Shown here: in pieces, positions 24,095 through 34,444 of the stretch
How the letters are laid out: the number at the start of each line of letters is the position of its first letter
Position numbering within the stretch: position 1 is the first letter of the stretch
Source of the DNA: Daphnia pulex
Lineage: Eukaryota > Arthropoda > Branchiopoda > Diplostraca > Daphniidae
Direction: 5' to 3'
NCBI RefSeq assembly: GCF_021134715.1
Contig: NC_060023.1
Coordinates: 2,976,001 to 3,040,000 of the forward strand
Length of the DNA: 64,000 nucleotides
Position numbers and translations under genes: made by a program
Notes under the pieces: model-generated
The model's database searches: none
Told to the model about the DNA's origin: nothing
The model's input: only the letters and a program-made list of their open reading frames with translations

Positions 24095-25548
24095 CTCTCA
24101 ATCGCAGAGCCCAGTCGGAAACTGAAAGTAGTTTCGTGAAACCCCAATCTCAAGGGTAAAGTCATTTTTCTTTATCTACAATCACCTTAATGCCTTCTTT
24201 CGTCAGCGCATTAAGATAAGGCACGTGAATGTATGACGAAACTCCCATTACAGGACGTATGATGTTTTGTCAATGTGAGTTATAAAATCCTATGATTATA
24301 CTAGACTATAGTGATGGCCAAAATAAGATAAGAAATCTCAATTTTATCTTTTTTAACTGCCATTAAAAGGCAAAACATTATAAAAAACGGGGTGGATAAG
24401 GCTAAAACACTTTGTTTTAAAGGATTATACATTCAAGCGTATGCTTCAAACACGTTCGTCTAGCGTTAGATGGAAGCACACTTTGTGAAACTTTTAACCT
24501 ATACATCTCTTGTCTATAAAGGTATATGCGCCAAATGAAAAAGGGCGCGATAAAAATTATACATGAATGAAAGTAGCCCATAGCTGATTATCGCTGATTA
24601 ATTATTTATAATATATATAATTATTTATAACCACATCTGTGGCTATGAATGAATGAAATTTTAAAAAATATGGGCGATTTTCCAATGCGGATGAAATCAT
24701 AATAGGAAACTCAGCTAATGGAAAAAACACGATTCTATTCTTTATACAATCCAAATGGTTAAACCGGTTAAACTATATAAAAGCATAACGGGAAAATGTT
24801 GGGTATCTTGCTTGTATATCTGTAGTGATAAATGACGTCGTCTTCTCTACACTGGAAGACTGGATTAAACATTCTTTTCATCTGAAAAATTAACATATCT
24901 GCTAGACTCAAAGGGGAAAATTTTCGCAAAAATTTTCTCTTTGTGAATTTAGTCCAGCAAAAATATCCTTAAGACGTTATGGCAATAACTTATAGTCTCG
25001 ACATAAATTTTTTTTTAGAATACATATATATTTTTAATGGCCCATTAAACTAGTACAGAATAAATCCACTCCATAAAGTCTTGATGTTAGCTGTTGTTTA
25101 TGTAGCAGTTGCCTATAACAGTATAAGGAGAAAATACATTTTTCTAGAGATAAATGGTTGTTAGAAAGCTAGTTTAAACCTGAAAGCACTAGCCATTTTA
25201 ATTGACGAAAGTCAAATGTTTGTGATCTGGAGAAAGTTTAATCAAAGGAAGACGGGCAAGTAAATCGACTTTCGCTTCAGCGACGATAGGTAAAAAAATG
25301 TCACCGGGCCATCCCCAGTTTTTCCGGACGCTCTTTTAATTTACGGAATCCGTATAAAAAATTGATTGATAGTAGAAACAAACCGGTAGGGATAACAGTC
25401 CCTACAAATGTCATAATAGCGCTGACAGGAGAAAACTGGCCATCCTAACTGTTTGATGTATAAGTTCTTGTTGATCATAAAAAAGCAAAGGCCTGTTATG
25501 TGATAGAATCATTCTTGTTGCGAACATTCTCCTATCAACATCCTCAAC
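24095..25548. other. Intergenic region, 1.45 kb
   Basis: A/T-rich, no coding signal. The right part is the promoter of the cuticle gene at 25549 and contains a block shared with the paralogue at 28671. Confidence 0.45.
25266..25280 (+). promoter_or_regulatory. Shared promoter block of the cuticle-gene pair, copy 1
   Basis: CGACTTTCGCTTCAG, 283 bases upstream of the ATG at 25549. The paralogue has CGACTTTCGTTTCAG 275 bases upstream of its ATG: 14 of 15 bases identical at nearly the same distance. Confidence 0.45.
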
Positions 25549-27156
25549 ATGAAGGTGAGCACCTCCTAAATGTATTTCTTTTATTAGCATATTTATCTGA
25601 AATATTAAATCACAATTCCAATAACAGGTGTTAAAAATTTTTTTTCTATTTTTGAACATTTCTGGGCAAAGTATTTCCAGGTAGGCCTGACTCTACTTAC
25701 AATCACTATCTTCTCCTCAACACCCTCGCCAATCAAAAGTCCCAAAATATCTTTTCTTAATCGGAACAGAGGGGATCGACGCACAGAGGAAACTACCACG
25801 ATCAAAACTTACCAACCGAAATACAAAACTTTATTTTATTTTAGACAATTGTTGCCGAATTCGACATTTTCGACGATTCCAGCCGAAACATCACATAAGC
25901 CTATTCCCTCCTTAGTAGAAGAGCTTTCTACCGATCCATCATTTATTGTTTCTTCCGTTGTAGAACCATCAGTGACTTCGTTTTCCGAATCTACTCATTC
26001 CCAACAATTTCCTTCCTCATTTTCTGGATCAGTAGATTCATTTTCTCCTATATTCTCTTCTTCCGATTCAACCTCTTCTGTTCCTGACTCAGTTTCCTCA
26101 GCTGATTCAACCACACCCAGTTCTTTTTTGCCATTCAAACCGACCTCTTCTTCCAAATTCAATATGCCGAATCTTCTCCGCCCTTCGAACTCGATGACCA
26201 ATTTTTTCAAATCTTTGGCGCGCAGCCCCAAAGCATCGCTGACTCCATCCTCCACTGGTGCACTTTCCGTCATGATGAAGCCTCCATCTTCCGTAATGAA
26301 ACCACCATCCCTCGTCTCATTTTCTTCCAGCATCCCTCAACCTTTAGATAATTTTTCCTCTTTCAGTTCATCATCTTCTTTGTTCCCTTCTCAAACATCA
26401 ATTTCTGCAGCAGAATCCACATCTTCACTATCTCTTGAATTACCACCTCTTTCCACTTCATCAGTAAACCCGTCGTTCTCCGATTCGAATTCTTCGCGTT
26501 TCCCCAAAGATTTAGCTTCTTCTATTTTCTCGTTATCAACGACTGCTGGCTCGATTTCTTCGCACGGCTCTACAATAATCGTGGCTGCGTCAAATCCGTC
26601 TGAAGGTTCATCATCTCTTGCACGCATCCCGAAATCCCTTTCCACCGCTGTTTATTCATCATCTTCTGACTCATCCGTGAATGTATGACCTAATTTTTAA
26701 AAATTAAGTTATTGAAGTAATTATTGTAAATGAATGTCGTCATTAAAGTATGTCGCAACATTAGAAATTGACAAAAAGACATGTAAATATTTAGTTTCTT
26801 TCTTGATTTGAAAACCTTACATTATTTATTTTTCTAATTTTTTTTATTTATTTATTTATTATTTCAAACAGGGGGACTATAACTTTTCCTATCGCGTCAA
26901 TGATACCAAACAAGACTTCGGTCACAGTGAACACCGCGTTGGAAACAATACCCAAGGAAGATATGACGTCGTATTACCCGATGGCCGGCGCCAGATTGTC
27001 GACTATCAGATACTCAATGCCAGTTATTTTGCAGATGTCTCATACGTTGGAGAGACTACAAATCAAGCTACAAATTTCGAACCAGCCAGCACAACATCAG
27101 TTGCATCTTTAGTAACAAATGCAAAAATCGAAGAAAATATGGATTTTCCCATTTAG
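25549..27156 (+). CDS. Cuticle protein with Ser/Thr-rich arm and C-terminal RR (Chitin_bind_4) domain
   Basis: Exons 25549-25554 (only ATG AAG), 25681-26682 and 26872-27156 give 430 residues. The N-terminus MKVGLTLLTITIFSS is a signal peptide. Residues from about 20 to 336 form a low-complexity Ser/Thr/Pro arm with a few conserved islands: EETTTIKTYQPKY and LVEELSTDPSFI. The last exon encodes a Rebers-Riddiford chitin-binding domain (YNFSYRVNDTKQDFGHSEHR, then GRYDVVLPDGRRQIVDYQI), followed by a 35-residue tail. The RR end is slightly aberrant: NASYFADVSY lacks the glycine of the usual DxGYxAxVxY. Structure and islands match the gene at 28671, so the two are tandem duplicates. All introns are phase 0. 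Confidence 0.85.
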
Positions 27157-28395
27157 TCAATTTAACGATCACTCTCTTATTTTTTTTTTTTTTGCTAAAT
27201 GATAAACATTGTGTTCTTCAATTGAAGCATTCCAAGTTGACTTTGGAAAATGCAGAAATTGAGTTTTTCTAATAAAAGGAAGTTTTTTTACACCAGAGAT
27301 TATTTTATTATTTTATTCTCATTAAGAAACAAAGCTATTGAGCGGGTAGAATAAATTATTTGTCAGCCAGTGATTATCGAGTTCGCTTCGGAAACTTGCA
27401 CGTTACTTTTCGTGTTCTCCTTGGGAGTGGCAGTTAGCGTGTGCCTTGGATGCATTGGAATTGCTCAACTGCTTTCTCCTTCGTACTATCACTACTACAG
27501 GTTGTCACGCCCAGTCGATGGAAATGTTAACAACCAATGTATTTCTGCTCTTTTACGACCACTATAAAAACTACGCTTATTGCACACAAATATTTAGTCG
27601 TGCACAGAAACGAGTTGGATTACCGCAAAGTGAAAAATCAATTCATCTTCTAATCTGAGAAAACGCGTACTTAATTTTAAATTTCCGTGTCCATTTTCTA
27701 TCCATTATTCTATTCATTACCGAAAATTAGATGTTCTAGATTCCGTCCTTCCGTCCCATACATTTTTCTTTGTTTAAATTTTTTTTGTCAGCCAAAGGTT
27801 TGTAATTTGTTTTAATAATGGACAATTTAAAATTTTGTGTTTTCCTTATTAGACTTCCTTCAGCAGAGAAATATTTCGTTTGAATTTATATCGTGTTTCT
27901 GTGTTCCAAAGTTTTATAATACGATCACAAGAAATTCTGAAATACATTTGCTTATCATATTTATAGACTATTTTTCAAAACTAGAGTGAATGAGATTTAT
28001 GAGCTAGCATGCTCCGCTTTTATTATGTTTATCATCTACGTGATATATTTTAAAAATGTAAAATAATCTTAATTTCATTAATAAAGAAAAATTTAGATTT
28101 TCATAATAAATTTTTTTTGTCAACTTATAGCAAACATCGAAGGAATGGTCCTGTGAAAAATATGTCATAATTTCGCATAAATAAATTATGTAACAAAATT
28201 GAAGAGCTTGATATAGTTTCGCTGAAATATCCAATTCATTATTTTCATTCAACAGAGTAGTTATGAAAAAGGCAGAAGCTAGTTTCGTCCACATAACAAC
28301 TTTCCTTAGAAAGGCAATTAAACGACTCACATCATAGATGAAAAAACCAACAAATCTTTATAAAGAGAGAAAGTAAGCCGACTGAACAGGCCAAA

Positions 28396-28410
28396 CGACT
28401 TTCGTTTCAG
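28396..28410 (+). promoter_or_regulatory. Shared promoter block of the cuticle-gene pair, copy 2
   Basis: CGACTTTCGTTTCAG, 275 bases upstream of the ATG at 28671. It matches the block at 25266 upstream of the paralogue. Confidence 0.45.
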
Positions 28411-28608
28411 AGTGACTGAAACTCGTCGCTAATCTCCAGTTCTTCATCATTAGCATCCCAATTCGATTTTGGGAACAATGTAAAAAATAAAAAAAAAAAA
28501 AATAGTTTGGAGATTTCGAACAAGAAAATTGCTAGATGTGATCTACTCCATTAATACTTGCCGGGAAGAGAAAACATCCTAGCGGTTTGACAGCCTTTTC
28601 GCTCGTCT

Positions 28609-28615
28609 TATAAAA
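28609..28615 (+). promoter_or_regulatory. TATA box of the second RR cuticle gene
   Basis: TATAAAA in CTTATAAAAGCTC, 62 bases upstream of the ATG at 28671. A CATTCG initiator-like site sits about 30 bases downstream. Confidence 0.6.
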
Positions 28616-28670
28616 GCTCAAGAGCGTTTTGAAAAAGAAGCATTCGTTTTTTTACAATAATCCCATCAAC

Positions 28671-29970
28671 ATGAAGGTAACCAAAGTTCTTCTTCATTAT
28701 TTTTTATTTCATGATACGCAATTATAAATAATAAAACTAATAATAATTTGACTACGTTTTTTAAGTTTTACCAACAGGTAGCTCTGGTACTTTTTGCTTT
28801 CGCCGTAGTTGCATTAGCCGTGCCAACAAACAGACCAAGAAAACCGTTCAGGCCCAACCCCAACAGAGTGCATAGGCGAATAGAAGAAACTACGACGATC
28901 CGAACTTATCAGCCAAAATACAATCCCTTCAAATCAACAGAATTGTCGACGTCGACTACACCGTCAGTTTCACCTTTACGGAAGAATGTTTATTCCTCTT
29001 CTTCGACAAAAATTTCATCAGTCAAATTAATAGAGGATCTTTCTACTGATCCCCCATTTATTGCTGCTCCTGTAGAAGAGCCATCCGATTCACAGTCTTC
29101 CGGTCCTCCCCCTTCTCCGCCTGAATCTGAAGCGGCAATTTCACTTGCGGAGTTAGAATTATCCCCTCCTATTTTATTCTCTACTCCATCTCCGGATGAA
29201 GTATCTTCTTCACCTTCGCCAACAAAACCATCGTCTTCAACCTCCAAACCACTGATTTCAACCACTACAAAAAAGCCTAGCTCCACTTCCGCTTTCAAAA
29301 AACCAGTTCTTCTCCGTCCTTCTAAATCTGTGTCTCCTTCATTCAAATCTCAACAACCCACCCTCAGTACTCCCAAAATATTGGCCTCTTCAGTATCTTC
29401 TTCTTCCCCTGGCACACCATCTTTACGTGTTCCAAAAACTGTGGCTTCTCCAATATTTCCATCCAAACCATCGCAAACTTCGGCTACCTCAGTAACTCCT
29501 TCAACCTCTGCTCCATCATCATCTTTACGTAGCCCAAAAAGCTTGGCTCCTCCACTATTCTCTTCCTTTTCACAAACACCCAAATCACCTGTTTCAACAG
29601 TATTATCGCAACCCTCCTTTGGCCCAGCACCAACTAGAAGTGAAAAATCTGTCAACCTCCAAGCGTCAGATGACTCTGCCAACAGTGTAAGAAATCAAAC
29701 TATATTTTATAATAATAAACCCCCAAATGATGGGCATTTTAACGTCTTTCAATTTTCTGACGTTCTTGACAGGCATCGGTAAACTACAGCTTCTCTTATA
29801 AGGTCACTGATCCTCAAACTAGTCAGGACTTTGGCCACAGTGAGAACCGCGTCGGAAACCACACGAAAGGGAGGTACGACGTTCTCTTACCTGATGGTCG
29901 TCGCCAGGTTGTCGACTACCAAATCCTCAATGACTCTGGTTATGTAGCCGATGTCTCATACCAAGGCTAA
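28671..29970 (+). CDS. Cuticle protein with Ser/Pro-rich arm and C-terminal RR (Chitin_bind_4) domain
   Basis: Exons 28671-28676 (ATG AAG), 28778-29686 and 29773-29970 give 370 residues. The signal peptide is MKVALVLFAFAVVALAVP. A basic stretch (NRPRKPFRPNPNRVHRR), the EETTTIRTYQPKY island and LIEDLSTDPPFI precede a Ser/Pro/Thr-rich arm of about 240 residues. The last exon holds the Rebers-Riddiford domain in canonical form: YSFSYKVTDPQTSQDFGHSE, GRYDVLLPDGRRQVVDYQI and NDSGYVADVSYQG, with the stop straight after. The PDGRRQxVDY core is RR-2-like. It is a tandem paralogue of the gene at 25549, from which it differs by a shorter arm and no C-terminal tail. Both introns are phase 0. Confidence 0.9.
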
Positions 29971-30451
29971 TTCAGCGTCTCAAAAGCAATTTCATCGTAA
30001 CACATCAATTCCCTGCGTGAAAAAAAAGAAGATAATCGCATATTCTTTCTTCAAATCTTCGTGGCCCTATCGAGCAAGGGAGAACAAGGGAATTCCACTT
30101 CAGCTATACCATACAATATTACAATCTTTTTTATGCAATACTGCAGCATTCCAAGTTGATCTTTGAATGTGCTATTAATAGTTCTTGAATAAATGAAAAT
30201 ACCGTACTTAAAAATGTCAGACCAGTTGTTAAATTGTTAAAAACCTATACATCGCTATACAGGATTACGAAAATTTCGTATCTACGCGCTTCATGTTGGC
30301 TTTTTCACTCACCATATACACCAAATACCAATTTTCACTGGTAGATGTCTCTTTTTTTTCGTTCGTCTGCTTCGTTTATTTAGGTTACCTACCAGGTTTG
30401 GTGAAATCCTGACGTAAATTAAATTTTATTCCAGTCACCAAAATTTCACAA
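29971..30451. other. Spacer with 3' UTR and IDH3B 5' flank
   Basis: No coding signal. A GAATAAATGAA polyadenylation-like site lies about 215 bases after the stop of the cuticle gene. Confidence 0.4.
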
Positions 30452-32137
30452 ATGGCTTCCATTTTTACTAAAATTCAATTGACTGCATCACTGGTTTGTC
30501 TATATTTGTAAATTTTTTCATAGAAACACGATTACTTATAAAACTATTAATAGATTTCGCGGCCGGCTACAGCTCTACTTATAAATCAAAGGGTTACACA
30601 ATCACGAGCTTTTTCAGCAATCGTAAGTCTAGAACGTTCGTTTTCGACGAATCGTCGGGTAAATTGATTATGATACAATAATTATTGGTGTTTAGCAAGC
30701 TCCAGTTTCAAAGCCAGAAGGACGAACAAGATGCACACTGATCCCTGGTGATGGAGTTGGCCCTGAATTGCTGTACTCGGTTCAAGAAGTATTTAAGGTA
30801 TTCATTACAATCCACTACATCTTAGAAACATCAGTTCACTCCTGATTTCTATGACTCTCAGGCTGCTGGTGTTCCCGTTGACTTTGAGCCAAAATTTTTC
30901 AGTGAAGTCCAGCCTTTGATGAGTGTTTCTTTGGAAGATGTAGCTGAATCAATTTCGCACAATGGAATTTGTCTCAAAGGTATGCAAACCTGAATGTGTA
31001 GTTAAATACAAGTTATAGCTGTACATGACAATATACTTTATTTTTATTTCAGGTAGCCTTGCTACTCCTGATTATAGTCATTCGGGAGATTTGCAATCGC
31101 TAAGTATGAAACTCCGTCGCAAGTTGGATCTGTACGCTAACGTGGTGCACGTTAAATCGTTGCCGGGAGTTAGGGCCCGTCATAACAACGTTGATATGAT
31201 TATCATTCGCGAGGCTACAGAAGGAGAATATTCTGCTCTTGAACACGAGAGTGTCCCCGTAAGTTATTTTCCCATTTTTGTCCTACTGCTAGTCACGAAC
31301 GTTACTATCTTAACTGAATTTATAGGGCGTAGTAGAATGCTTGAAAATTATCACTGCCGAAAAATCGCATCGCATTGCCAAATTTGCGTTCGATTATGCC
31401 ACTAAATTTGGCCGAAAGAAGGTGACCGCTGTACACAAGGCTAACATTATGAAACTAGGCGATGGGCTCTTCCTCCGTTGCTGTCGAGAAGTAATGACTC
31501 AAGAGATTGGGCAATAAAGTTTATTTTTGACTAATTCTTCTATGTATCCAACAGATCGCTGAACTTTATCCTAAAATCAAATTCGAAGAAATGATTGTCG
31601 ATAATACAACTATGCAGTTGGTATCTAAACCTACCCAGTTTGATGTCATGGTTATGCCAAATCTGTATGGTGACATCATTGATAATTTGGCATCCGGAAT
31701 AATTGGAGGCGCCGGTGTCGTTGCTGGAGCGTCCTACTCTAGCAACTGCGTCGTCTTTGAAATGGTATATTAAATTGATTATTTTAAACATGATAAATTC
31801 TTAATGATATGCTTTTCCAAAAGGGTTCAAGCCACACTTTCTCTGAAGCTGTAGGAAAAAATGTGGCCAACCCAACTGCCATGTTGCTGTCATCGTGTAA
31901 CATGCTAAACCATGTCGGATTAGAATATTACGGCAATATGATCCAGAGTGCCGTTGAGCGAGTCCTGAAAGTTGGAAAGGTAACATCGAAATCCTCGTTG
32001 GTTAAATAGGTTCTTGATAATTCTCGTCTAATAATGCTGATTGGTTGTGTGTTGCTTAGGTCCGAACAAAGGACATCGGCGGTCAATCGTCTACCAACGA
32101 ATTTACTTTGGCAGTCATCAACAACCTCCGGTACTGA
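30452..32137 (+). CDS. IDH3B: Isocitrate dehydrogenase [NAD] subunit beta, mitochondrial
   Basis: Regulatory beta subunit of the NAD-dependent isocitrate dehydrogenase of the TCA cycle. Nine exons: 30452-30493, 30554-30622, 30696-30797, 30862-30979, 31053-31258, 31326-31490, 31555-31764, 31824-31979 and 32060-32137, giving 381 residues. Exons 1-2 encode a presequence ([20 protein letters not shown], later SRAFSA). Family blocks: [30 protein letters not shown]-type loop ([20 protein letters not shown]), [39 protein letters not shown] and [14 protein letters not shown] near the end. The [13 protein letters not shown] and STNEF forms fit beta better than gamma. Every splice junction restores the frame. 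Confidence 0.95.
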
Positions 32138-34176
32138 TCCGATTCCCCGCCGAGTCCTGGAGAGAGGTTGTATGACATTCAGCCAAATGCCAAGAGCAAT
32201 GTTCCCTTTACTATTTCGGAACCTCCTCTTTAAGCATTTTCTCTTTTCCTGAACTTTCTTCCATCTCTGAGACTCTGACTAGTTAAAATTGATTAGACAA
32301 AATTTTTCAATTTCCATTATTGTTTGTGTTGAATTTTTGGTTTTAGTTTGTTGACTTGAGCACACACACACAATGATGTACGCCAACAGCAAAAGAAAAA
32401 AAAACTTCATTGATGTCATTAAAGCATTCTTTTTTGTTTCAAGTTTTATATCTAGTAAGGCGTTTGTTGTCTGTCCAACCAATCGAACATTGTGATGTGA
32501 CAAGTTCGGTTCGTCATCCGGTCGCAAGCGACCCCGTTTCTTCTGGCAGTCACCTAGTTTTGAACGGTCTGAGTCTTTCGTTTTTTGTTTCAGGAAGTCG
32601 TCTGCCGCATAGGTACAGTTGATTTGGGAACGCTGGGCGACTGACGATGCCAAGCGAGCATTGTGTAGGTTTCCGGCAAGACCAGACACATTGACTAGTA
32701 GCATTTTTTTTGTTTAGCCGAAAGAGCTTCCACCGCGTCGGATCTTCCTGCTGACTGTTGTAGCACTGCGTGGTGCGATCAATTGGATTCAGTTTCTCCG
32801 CTACACGCAGAAAAGCTCCACGATGCTTCCGTAGTTTTGGTAGGCAGATAACTGCGGACCAGACGTGAGCCAAGTTGATACGAGCCGGAATCTGTTGGCA
32901 GGTTTCCAGTTTGTGTTGCAGTAGACGCTCTATTTCTTTCCGATATACGGTCGTAGATTGATTGTCATATAACTCGTAGTATATAACTCGTAGTAGATCG
33001 ATACAACTTATTGATTCTTCGGAGACAGTTAAGTAATTCCCCTTCTAAATTTTCAGGATGAAAAATCTAATATTCTTTAAAAAAATAAGACTATCAGCTC
33101 CAGCTAATACTTTTGCGTTGTACAACTACTTAATGCATTTCGTTTTTTTTTTATTTTGTTTGATTTTTAAAACATATTTGGCTTAGGCTTTTTTTTACGC
33201 GTCTTCTGTTTCCGGAGAGAAAACAGTCGACATCGTGATCGATCCATCGTTATTTTTTAAAACTTATGATTGTTATTGTCATTTCTACAATCAAATTAGT
33301 TTTGAGATAATTTTATATAATTTTCTTGTTTACATCTGGAAAGGGCTCTCGAAACTGACTTCGCCAGTTCGCCTCATTTGCAGCTTTTCCATCTTACTAT
33401 CCGGAATTCAGCTTGTTTACAATATAACTTCCTCTAGTGACTGTTATCTTACTTGTTTGTTAATCGGTGCTTCGTATCGGCCTTAACTGTGCATTCCTTT
33501 TGTGCGCTTTTGTAACACAAAAAGAAACAATGGGAAAATGCAAGGATATGCTAGGCCATATAAAAAAGAGTACAATAATGTAGCAAAGCCAATAAAATTC
33601 GATGAGGAAAACGGTACTGGCTGGTCCCAGCATGAAGGCAAGGAATGAACTTATACCAAGATTGAAATCACAAATCAGCAAACGTGTATAGAAGCGGTGG
33701 TAATGTTGCTTGTAGGAAAAAGTGTTGTATATCGGTAATTGAACACGGTTACGATCGAATGCGGAATTCGGAGAAAAGTATCGTCGATTGCCGCTCAGTA
33801 TTACGTTCTTTTACATATTGTTCTCGGGTCACAATAGCGTTAAACAACAGATGGTCAATTCTAGAACCCAAAAAACCTCGAATGCGAAGTTATTCTTTTT
33901 TTTTTTCCAACCCGTTACTAATTATTTTATCCCATTCGTAAGGAATCACAGCAGCAACGGTTCATTACTTTCTATCTCACTGAGCGCAAACTTGCGCAGG
34001 ATTTAAACCCAATTACCACACAACACACAGTCATTGCATTCATGGAAAAGCTGTTTAAAAAACGAACGGAATATACCTTGATCAGTATGAGTTTTCCATC
34101 GCACTTTTACTATGAGAATTCTATTGTATTGTATTTTTTTGTAACTTTCTGTTTTCTTTTCCGTTACACCTCTAGC
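32138..34176. other. Intergenic region, 2 kb, with a possible minus-strand exon
   Basis: The first part is the IDH3B 3' UTR. Apart from the minus-strand open frame at 32700-33045, I see only a hydrophobic minus-strand frame at 33460-33681 of unknown value. Confidence 0.35.
32700..33045 (-). pseudogene. Unassigned protein-like frame, possible exon or broken gene
   Basis: From an acceptor-like ATTTAG, the minus strand reads KGNYLTVSEESISCIDLLRV ... YRKEIERLLQHKLETCQQIP ... NLAHVWSAVICLPKLRKHRG, with normal amino-acid balance over about 110 codons. It runs into an A-rich run near 32710-32720. After that run the original frame looks random, while another frame becomes protein-like (LLVNVSGLAGNLHNARLASS). 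This would fit a frameshifted relic. The helical leucine-rich look recalls mitochondrial RNA-processing helical-repeat proteins, but I cannot assign a family. Confidence 0.25.
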
Positions 34177-34444
34177 AAACGGCGACGGTGGAATCAAATT
34201 CATTTCGTTATCGTCTTCCTTGACAAACAGTGCGGATGCCTACGAGTGTCCGTTGTGGTGCGAATCAAAGGAATTAAAGTGTCTGGCTCAATTATCGATT
34301 ACAAACCACTTTTGCAATGGCGATGCTATTCCTACGGCCATTGATTGTGTTTATCATAATATTCGTATTCTTGATGTGCTGGAATTTAGATCTGATATCG
34401 GCGGCGACGTTGGCCAGAAGAAGATCGCAAAACGAGACGACTAA
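34177..34444 (+). other. Cysteine-rich open frame overlapping the start of the large repeat protein
   Basis: A textbook acceptor (long pyrimidine tract, then CCTCTAG) ends at 34176. The frame after it reads ADAYECPLWCESKELKCLAQ and then HFCNGDAIPTAIDC, with six cysteines in about 36 residues, and stops at 34442-34444. It runs in a different frame from the large open frame that starts at 34317, so about 130 bases would be read two ways. The cysteine spacing is vaguely LDLa-like. No ATG-bearing upstream exon was found. Confidence 0.35.

Larger units (their letters stand above)
27157..28670. other. Spacer between tandem cuticle genes
   Basis: A/T-rich. A hydrophobic open frame at about 27370-27567 has no ATG start and no homology I recognise. 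The right part is the promoter of the gene at 28671. Confidence 0.4.

Noticed and set aside
27370-27567. Hydrophobic plus-strand frame between the RR cuticle genes
   Set aside because: No ATG start, no partner exons, composition explained by T-rich DNA.
33460-33681. Hydrophobic minus-strand frame with a short LGPASTVFLI block faintly like chitin synthase membrane segments
   Set aside because: The resemblance is limited to a few residues in a membrane-like context, and no catalytic exons of a chitin synthase occur nearby.
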